The notes beneath the pieces are model-generated. The model did not search any database and had not been told where the DNA came from. It saw nothing but the letters and a program-made list of their open reading frames with translations. This document shows positions 57,460 to 64,000 of a stretch of DNA of 64,000 nt, piece after piece; positions within the stretch are counted from its first letter, which is position 1; the number at the start of each line of letters is the position of its first letter. The stretch comes from Nelumbo lutea. Its lineage: Eukaryota > Streptophyta > Magnoliopsida > Proteales > Nelumbonaceae. The stretch lies in contig JAKGHH010000006.1 of NCBI GenBank assembly GCA_022828595.1, forward strand, positions 14,938,499 to 15,002,498, read 5' to 3'. The position numbers and the translations under genes are program-made.

Positions 57460-57485
57460 GTGCAAAGCACATACACAAATACTAG
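57460..57485 (+). mobile_element. Possible Helitron 3' terminus
   Basis: A 4-bp stem (GTGC, loop aaa, GCAC) lies 11 bases before CTAG (57482-57485) followed by T. It resembles the ends of plant Helitrons but the stem is short. The 5' end is not established; phrases near 56035 or 34370 are candidates. Confidence 0.35.
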
Positions 57486-57606
57486 TAATAAAAGAAATGA
57501 CAACAGATGGGCCATGTGGGTGCCTGTGCCGCATATATGAAAGAATGGCCACCAAAACTCCCTTAAACTGGCAACACCTCAACAAGTAACATATTAATTT
57601 TGTGAA

Positions 57607-58147
57607 GGGAAAATTCCACTTTAGTACCCTAAACTGTGGGGGTAGTGACACCTTAGTATCCGAACTTTCCAAGGTGTCACTACAGTACCTAAACTTTCAA
57701 AATGTGTCAAGTTGGTCCCCGTCATTAACCGACCGTCAATTATCTATTGAAAATGTGAAAACTACCCTTCAAAAGAAGACATTGTTCATTGTCTTCTACT
57801 TTGAAACAGAACCAATTATCTTCAAAGAAAAGGAGAGAAAAAAAACATGAAATATGATAGAGGGAAACAATAACTAAAAGCAAAGAAATAGCTAGACAAA
57901 AATGTATTTCAGATCTAAAGGTAGAAGACAATGACTTCATTAGTCTAGAATTTTAAACACCTTAACCGGTTCCGGTTCAGTCTCAAGGTACAAGACAATG
58001 AGCAATGTCTACTTTTGAAGGGTAGTTTTGACATTTTCAACAATAACTGATGGTCAGTTAACAACAAGGACTAACTTGACACTTTTTGAAAGTTTAGATA
58101 CTGCAGTGACACATTTGAAAGTTCAGGTACTAAAGTGGAATTTTCCC
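57607..58147. mobile_element. Mutator-type MITE with ~180-210-bp inverted repeats
   Basis: Starts GGGAAAATTCCACTTTAGTA and ends with its reverse complement. The arms run about 57607-57815 and 57972-58147, so two thirds of the 541-bp element is inverted repeat. The left arm has one extra ~35-bp subunit. The target duplication is TTTGTGAA on both sides (57599-57606 and 58148-58155), 8 bp perfect. Very long TIRs suggest a Mutator-like MITE, although 9 bp is the usual duplication length. Non-coding. Confidence 0.88.
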
Positions 58148-58267
58148 TTTGTGAATTTTGGCAAAACTTGCCGCTTAAAAAACATATATCATTTATTTCA
58201 TATATATATATATAGATATATTATTTATTAGCACCTTTTTTTGTAAACGTCAGAAAGCTTCTATTAC

Positions 58268-58921
58268 TTACTTATATAGCAAAACATTACATACGCTACC
58301 CTGACTGTTCATACGTTCAACTACAATGTTATATTTACATGCATTATAAGCAAGTTCATGCGCAGCCCTATTCATACTTCTATTTACATGGGCTATTACA
58401 GTTATATCAAAAAAGGATAGAAGATGTAGAATTTTTTGCTTGATAGTGTTGTTTACCATGCTTTCTGAGTCAGAAAAGATAGTTAATCTCTTTAACTTCA
58501 ACTTTATGGCATATTGAATGCCATGTAAGAGAGCCCACCATTCAGCTTGAAGGGGGTTAGCAGCTGTGATCCTTCTACTGCCTAAGAAGGCCTCCTTATC
58601 ATTTGCTGTGGTAATCCAAATTCCTATTCCTGCCATACCAGATGAAGGATTAAAAGACCCGTCGATGAACAAATTGAAATGTGCTGAGTTAATGATATTC
58701 TTTCTGTGCTCCGTTGCATTTCTCACATCCCATATTAATCTAAACAGTATGAGTAACTTTGCAAATAACTCTTGTTTTTCTTCCTTACGTAGGAAGCTTA
58801 GTTTAGAATCAATCCATTCCTGTATAAATATATAGAGCTCCTTGTGTTTTATGAGTTCTGGGTTTATTCCTAGATTGGCTAATAGCCATACTGTCCGAGC
58901 ATAAGGACACTCAAAGAACAC
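58268..58921 (-). pseudogene. LINE RNase H and zinc-finger end
   Basis: 217 codons are open: MFFECPYARTVWLLANLGIN is the end of the zf-RVT region that follows LINE RT. RNase H follows: LFIDGSFNPSSGMAGIGIWI, AEWWALLHGIQYAIKL, IFSDSESMVNNTI and NRAAHELAYNACKYN. The Asp, Glu and Asp residues are in place, so this domain looks close to intact. It is the C-terminal domain of ORF2 in many plant L1 elements. Confidence 0.9.
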
Positions 58922-61120
58922 ATGTTGCCAAGTTTCTGTATTAATCTTGCACAGAGAGCATTTTCTCTCATCTTCAGCAATGAAGCGCCATTTGTCTTTT
59001 GTGGAAATACCATTTCACCATGCCTTCCACATGAATAGCTGGAATCTCATAGGAAGTTTACTTTTCCATATGAGATTCTAATTCCAGTGCTGACCAGAAG
59101 GTGAGGCCTGTTTTGACATGAAGAAATTGTAGCCAGTCTTAACCTCATATTCTCCCAATTTTGAGCTCTTCCAGATGATTCTATTAGAAGGTAAGTGATG
59201 AGAGATTAGGGTGTGGTGGATTTGACTCTAACATTCCTCCTTAAAAATTGATTCAATTTTCCTACTATCCCATTCTCACGATATGGTGATGAGCTCATTC
59301 ACCTTTAGACACTTACAAGAGTGGCTATTTCGGGTTTTATGTAGTAACAGAAGGAACCCATGGATCTGAAATAAAAACTTCTGCCCCATTTTTGACCTGC
59401 CATACCATATTTGGTTAATGATATCCCATAGTTGTAGAACATTTTTCCACCATTTCGAGTCCACTTGTTTCTTTTTTAGGGAGTAAATGGATTGATTTTT
59501 AATATATTTTGCCTTTATTGCCTCCCTCCATGGTCGTTTTTTACTGGACCATAATCTCAAAATTTGTTTACAAAATAAAGCTTGGTTAAACTCCTTCATT
59601 CTTCTGAATCCTAACCCACCCATTTTTTTCGGTTGACAGAGAGTTCCCCATGCTATGGTGTGCATTACTCTATAATCTGCTGAGCTGTCCCACCAAAAAT
59701 TTCTTTGGACTTTCTCTAACTTCTTTAGAGTGGAACTTGAGAGAATTGAGGTTCCTATGATATAGTTTGGCACTGACTTGAGAGTTGCTTTAATCATGAC
59801 AGTTCTTCAGCTTGCGACAACAACTTTTCCTTCCACAGTCCTTGTATTAATTCTTTCTAGCAATTCCAATTGATTGATTTTGCTTTTGTCCCCAAGAGCA
59901 AGTTGGGTCCCCAAATATTTCTCTGTTTTATTTAATTTTTTTTTCATGTGAAGTAGAGCTAGGAGAAATTTTACTTTTTTTTATGCACCCTAGTACCCTC
60001 CAGATTTTATTTTATTAATTTTTTGACCCGAAATCCTTTCAAATTCTTTCAATACTTCCAAGATTTGTTGTACCTACTTAACCTCAGCTTTACAAATATT
60101 GTGACAGTCATCTCCAAATAGTAAGTGAGAGATACTTGGGCCATTCCTACTCAAAGTGATTCCCTAGATCTTCTTTTGTCTCCCCTTTTTGAGAAGCATG
60201 ACGGAGAGTATTTGCATTCCTATAATGAATAAGGTGATAGTGAATCACCTTGCCTTGGCCTGTTTTTTAGTGAAAATAATTATTTGTTTGTTCCCTTTAT
60301 TTTGACAGAGAATCTTGGGGTTTCCATACACCATTCAATCATTTTACACCATTTATCTGGGAACCCCATACTCTGTAGAACTTTAGTAATGAAATCTCTC
60401 CTTATTCTGTCATAAGCATTTGACATGTCAATCTTCAGTAGGATCCAGCCTTTTCCTTTCTTTTGTTTTCTCATTTTATGCATAATTTCTTTGGCTAGAA
60501 TCACATTATCTACACACTGTCTCCCTTTGATGAAAGCAGACTGATTCAGAGCAATTAGTCTATCTAGGTGATTTTGCATTCTGAGAACCAAACATTTAGC
60601 TATTATTCTATAGATGACATTACATACGCTTATGGGTCTGAATTGACTTATTGCTTCTGGAATTTTTATTTTTGGGACGTACACTAGTGGAATTTATTTC
60701 TTTTGGGAATTTCCCAGATTCAAAAAATTCTCTTACCAAACTACAAACATCCATTTTTATTGTGTATCCCAAAATTTTTTGTAGAAGTATGGTGAGAAAC
60801 CATCTGGGCCCGGGGCAGAATGAGATTTTAATGATTTGACAATTTGCTCAATTTCTTCATTCATGGGAGAATTTAATAATTCTTAAGCAGCATCCTCCAA
60901 AATTTTCTCCTGTATTAATTCATGTAGCTCTGGAATCTCATCATGATTATTGTTGCTTACCTCCTTTGCTTGGGCCTTAAAAGCTTCAGCTATTTCCTCT
61001 AAGGTCATTTGATTTCCATCAGAAGTCTTTTTGATCAATTCTAGAGCATTTCTCCTCCTGTTAAAATTTGTGATTTGGTCTCGTCCTCTTAGTCTTCATC
61101 CGAACCAGTTTCACTCATAT
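58922..61120 (-). pseudogene. LINE reverse transcriptase (ORF2), broken
   Basis: Minus strand in order: KSLKSHSAPGPDGFSPYFYK (about 60800), YVPKIKIPEAISQFRPISVC, NQSAFIKGRQCVDNVILAKE, GWILLKIDMSNAYDRIRRDF (60430), then LLFGDDCHNI (about 60110; the family has FADD, here FGDD with both Asp kept). The C-terminal part is at 59276-59797 (SSSTLKKLEKVQRNFWWDSS, KKMGGLGFRRMKEFNQALFC). The stretch 58922-59275 holds the zf-RVT region with stops. Several shifts and stops; it is inactive. Confidence 0.9.
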
Positions 61121-61247
61121 GTGTTTTGTAGCTGGGAATTTTAATAGACTTTTCTGGTTTATATTCCACTCACAACCATTCTCTAGGCTGGTCTATTGTT
61201 CTGTTCTCCAGTTCAAGTTTTGCTTGTTCCAGGAGTACATTTATTCT

Positions 61248-61804
61248 CTAGCATTTTTGCCAACGGTGGCCTAATAGACCACAGTAGGCACATGCTTTGG
61301 TGAGAGCTTCATAACAGTAATGGATCCATGTTTTTTTTCCATCCACAGTGACTAACATGCCCGTGAACAGTGGTTTTCTAATATCCAAAACCACTTGTAT
61401 CCGTGTATATAGTCCTCTCATTAAGGCCCCCCTTTTAACTCTGGGTTGGTTCTGCACCACTTCCCCTACCAATAATCCCAGTGCCTTAACTTGTGAATCT
61501 TCCACAATAGCTCTGAGGATTGAATGAAGCTGTAGCCATACATTTTGGAACAGAAGCTTTTCCACCGTACCATCATCACTGTCAGTCCATGATCCTACCA
61601 TCAGCCAACTAGATCTATAAAACCAAGGCCCTCCAATCAGAACCTTATCTCTTTCTCTTTCATTTTCAAAGAAAATCTCCATTTGACTTCCTTCAATGAA
61701 GTTTATACGTACACTGTTATGGAGATTCCAATTGAGTCTTGCATGCTTTTCGGTTCCATCTTTTTATGACATTGAGTCTTGGAAATATTCTGCCCTTCAG
61801 TAGG
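61248..61804 (-). pseudogene. LINE ORF1 (DUF4283-type RNA-binding plus zinc knuckle)
   Basis: VRINFIEGSQMEIFFENERE, GGPWFYRSSWLMVGSW, FQNVWLQLHS, LGLLVGEVV, IQVVLDIRKPLFTGMLV and a final knuckle CAYCGLLGHRWQKC (CX2CX4HX4C). This is the ORF1 type of plant LINEs. The N-terminus ends at the LTR of element E. A stop near 61710 and a frameshift interrupt the first part, while 61248-61682 is open. Confidence 0.85.
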
Positions 61805-61981
61805 TGTTGTGTGAAAATCTTTGTGTCTCGTTCCTCATTATGAAAGGCACAACCATATATTTATACATACAATCTACGCCTGAAATTTAGGAGTAGGTGA
61901 CTCACTGAGGATAAGATACATGCATGCATGAGAGGAGTTCCTAATGCATGCAAATTTCCTAGTCCATGACGAATTCCTATA
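61805..61981 (-). repeat. 3' LTR of element E (provisional)
   Basis: Placed between the PPT and the point where LINE ORF1 text begins. On the minus strand it starts TATAGGAATTC (expected TG) and ends ttcacacaaca. A TATA box (TATAAATA) lies at 61858-61865. The partner LTR is outside the window, so the ends are not proven. Confidence 0.55.
61858..61865 (-). promoter_or_regulatory. Putative TATA box in element E LTR
   Basis: TATAAATA on the minus strand, about 115 bp into the LTR. Confidence 0.45.
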
Positions 61982-61990
61982 CTCCCCCTC
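61982..61990 (-). promoter_or_regulatory. Polypurine tract of element E
   Basis: GAGGGGGAG-type purine run on the minus strand between the pol end and the LTR, typical of copia elements. Confidence 0.75.
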
Positions 61991-63965
61991 AAATTGGCAC
62001 ATGAAGGTTCCGAATGTCCAATTTGCCAAGGAAATAGGTGAATTTCTCTTTCCCAAGAGCCTTCGTCAAGATGTCAGCCAATTGCTCTGTGGTTCGAACA
62101 TGACGGGAAGCAATGTTCCCATGCCGCAGTTCATCACAAACAAAATGACAGTCGACTTCAATATGTTTTGTCCTCTTGTGAAACACTGGATTCGCGACTA
62201 TATGCAGGGCTGCCTGGTTATCACAATATAAGTGTGCAAGTTCGTCATTCACCAATCCCAAGGACAATAGAAGTTTCTTCATCCACTTCAATTCACAGCA
62301 TGTCGCAGCCATTGAACGATATTCTGCTTCTGCCGAGGAGCGCGACACAGTGTGTTGTTTTTTCGTTTTCTAGGAAACTGGTGACTGCCCCAGCAAAACG
62401 TAATAGCCGGTCAACAATCGTTGTGACAATGGGCAACTTGCCCAATCAGAGCCACAATAAGCATACAAACGCAGATCGCTATCGGAATGCAATACTATAC
62501 CTTGTCCAGGATACCCTTTCATATATCGCACTACACGCAAAGCTTCCTCCCAATGTTCTTGCCGCGGGCTTTGCATGAACTGGGCCAGAATATGAACACA
62601 ATAGCACAACTCAGGTCATGTGATGGTTACATATATCAACCGCCTTGCTAGTCTTCGATACTGATTCGGATTGTCCATTAGAGCGCCCTAGGCCAGCTTA
62701 AGATGATGATTCTGTTCAATGGGCACTGATGCTGGTTTGGCTCCCAATAGTCCACATTTCAAGATAATGTCCAGGGCATACTTCCGTTGAGATAAATATA
62801 TTCCCTCAGGACCACGAGCTACTTCAATACCTAGGAAATATTTGAGTGGTCCCAAGCATCGACTGAGATACTCTTTGAATCTTATAATGGCTACAGTATC
62901 ATTCCCCCAACAATCAAATCATCAACATGTATCAGCACATGCAGACGAACATTGCGTTTGAAATAAGTGAACAAAGAGTAATCTAGATACGATTGAACAA
63001 ACCCGAATTGTATCAAGGCCGTTGTTAATTTCAAGAACCAGCATCTGGGAGCCTGACGTAATCCATAAAGAGATTTCTTCAGTTTGCACACTTTTGTTCA
63101 ATCCTTAGATGCGAAACCTGGTGGCAACTACATGTATACCTCCTCATCCCAATCCCCATGTAAGAATGCATTATGTACATCCATCTGATGCAACTCCCAG
63201 TTCTTAGAGGTTGCCATGGCTAGGAAAGTGTGGACTATCGTCATTTTGGCCATAAGAGTGAAAGTTTCATTATAATCTAACCCCTCAACCTGTTTATTCC
63301 CGAGAATAACTAGCTGAGCCTTACGTCGTTCAATCGTCCCGTCTGAATTATATTTGATCTTATAAACCCATTTACTCCCTATTGCCTTTTTCCCGAGAGA
63401 TAGAGTTTCCAATGTCTAAGTACCATTATCCTCCAGAACCTTGATTTCCTTCCTCATAGCTTCCCTCCGTTTCTCACTTTCCATTGCCTCAGAAAAGCTG
63501 GTGGGCTCGGCTCCAACAGTGACTGCTGCTAAGAAAGCTTGATGTCTAGTAGAGAAATTAGTATAATGTTACATAATTCGCTATGGGATAGGGAGTCGTA
63601 CCTGAGGACTCTGATTCAAAGTTGGCTTGAGTGTGAATGAGGCCTTTCAAGCATTGAGCAGTGTAGGTCACGTAGGGCTTCAACAAAACAGACGACGTGC
63701 GATGCTGATGTCCCTTACCAAGTTGCTCTTCTGGTGCCGTTTGTGGTGCTGGATCCATTTTAATTTTGTCCTCACTACCATCATCCTGCACACTCTCTTC
63801 TTCTCCATGCTCCTCTCTTCCACCATCATTATTCTCAAGGCTCCCCTTATCATAGATGTCGGCTGCATCACTCCCCCTGTCTTTATTCCCTCTGTGGCTG
63901 TGTACAACATCATCATCAACTCCGGCATCAACTGGTGCAATGGCTGGGCCAATTTTGTCTCCCAA
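61989..63965 (-). pseudogene. Element E pol: linker, reverse transcriptase and RNase H, decayed
   Basis: Minus strand in order: an acidic linker after integrase (63558-63965, rich in Asp/Glu). RT at 63128-63412: KAIGSKWVYKIKYNSDGTIE, KAQLVILGNKQVEGLDYNET, NWELHQMDVHNAFLHGDWDE. At 62891-63091: [20 protein letters not shown] and the active site [10 protein letters not shown], with the Asp pair kept. RNase H at 62370-62609 (YMKGYPGQGIVLHSDSDLRL) and 61989-62348 (SRSSAEAEYRSMAATCCELK, LYCDNQAALHIVANPVFHKR, KHIEVDCHFVCDELRHGNIA, EQLADILTKALGKEKF). Stops and shifts between the blocks make it a pseudogene. Confidence 0.92.
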
Positions 63966-64000
63966 AATGGCTTCTGAACTAGTGATGTATGGAAATATAT

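Larger units (their letters stand above)
56031..57606. repeat. AT-rich region with irregular 200-270-bp repeats
   Basis: The phrase cataattaaat or a close variant recurs at 56508, 56708, 56950 and 57220, each preceded by a caattcaaccttttagg-like stretch. This gives four degenerate units of uneven length. No coding. An AT microsatellite (57272-57306) and a Helitron-like end (57460-57485) lie near its right edge. Confidence 0.6.
58232..61804 (-). mobile_element. L1-type LINE, internally deleted
   Basis: On the minus strand: ORF1 with a zinc knuckle (61248-61804), then directly an RT (59276-61120), a zinc-binding linker and RNase H (58268-58921). It ends in a short A run at 58232-58238 read on the minus strand. 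The endonuclease that normally sits between ORF1 and RT is missing: only about 130 bp separate the ORF1 stop from RT-side sequence. Stops and shifts occur throughout. The 5' end is cut at the LTR of element E. No target duplication could be defined. Confidence 0.88.
61805..64000 (-). mobile_element. Element E: Ty1/copia element (Ale/Retrofit-like), 3' part, runs off the window
   Basis: Minus-strand copia pol from 63965 down to 61989, followed by a PPT and a short LTR (61805-61981). The 5' LTR, gag, protease and integrase core would be to the right of the window. The LTR side adjoins the truncated LINE ORF1, suggesting that E inserted into the LINE. The short LTR and pol wording fit the Ale/Retrofit group, from general likeness. 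Confidence 0.85.

Noticed and set aside
63558..63965. Acidic 135-codon ORF as a separate host gene
   Set aside because: It sits directly upstream of the element E RT in the same strand and matches the position of the variable linker after integrase in copia pol.

Overview
The window is repeat-dense DNA from a large flowering-plant nuclear genome. Everything that codes resembles plant transposable-element proteins: Ty3/gypsy, Ty1/copia, LINE and hAT genes, plus Mutator-type MITEs. I found no intact host gene, rRNA, tRNA or CRISPR. All the coding regions are pseudogenes, broken by stops, frameshifts, deletions or further insertions. The species cannot be named from this sequence.

Layout. 1-1467: unplaced repeat-like DNA ending in a degenerate ~160-bp repeat. 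1468-9921: element A, a minus-strand gypsy element with ~1.8-kb LTRs that carries only gag and protease. 9922-10546: the host repeat resumes. 10547-19825: element B, a minus-strand Athila-like gypsy element with gag, protease, RT, RNase H and integrase, and a near-perfect TSD. 20041-21821: a solitary copia LTR. 21875-26587: element D, a small minus-strand gypsy element with a gag remnant, itself carrying a minus-strand copia LTR. 26612-28005: a recent 232-bp copy of part of the solitary LTR, then an AT-rich block ending in a Helitron-like hairpin plus CTAG. 29090-29810: a Mutator-type MITE. 29911-33167: an hAT element with a perfect 8-bp TSD and a decayed transposase.

35075-54485: element C, a minus-strand Tat-lineage gypsy element (dual RNase H) with an antisense, apparently intron-containing gene beside its 3' LTR. 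Its reverse transcriptase is split by a complete plus-strand copia element F (40936-50516), flanked by a perfect TAGGC duplication. After C come a 169-bp satellite-like array (about 54880-55985), AT-rich degenerate repeats, a second Mutator-type MITE (57607-58147), a minus-strand LINE that has lost its endonuclease (58232-61804), and the 3' part of another minus-strand copia element E, which runs off the right edge.

The elements do not cooperate as a pathway; the logic is nesting. F is younger than C, and the copia LTR inside D is younger than D. E probably inserted into the LINE ORF1. The best-supported and least routine features are the antisense spliced gene in C, the gag-protease-only element A, the recent 232-bp copy, the two Mutator-type MITEs and the satellite-like array. 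No new enzymatic or defence system was seen.
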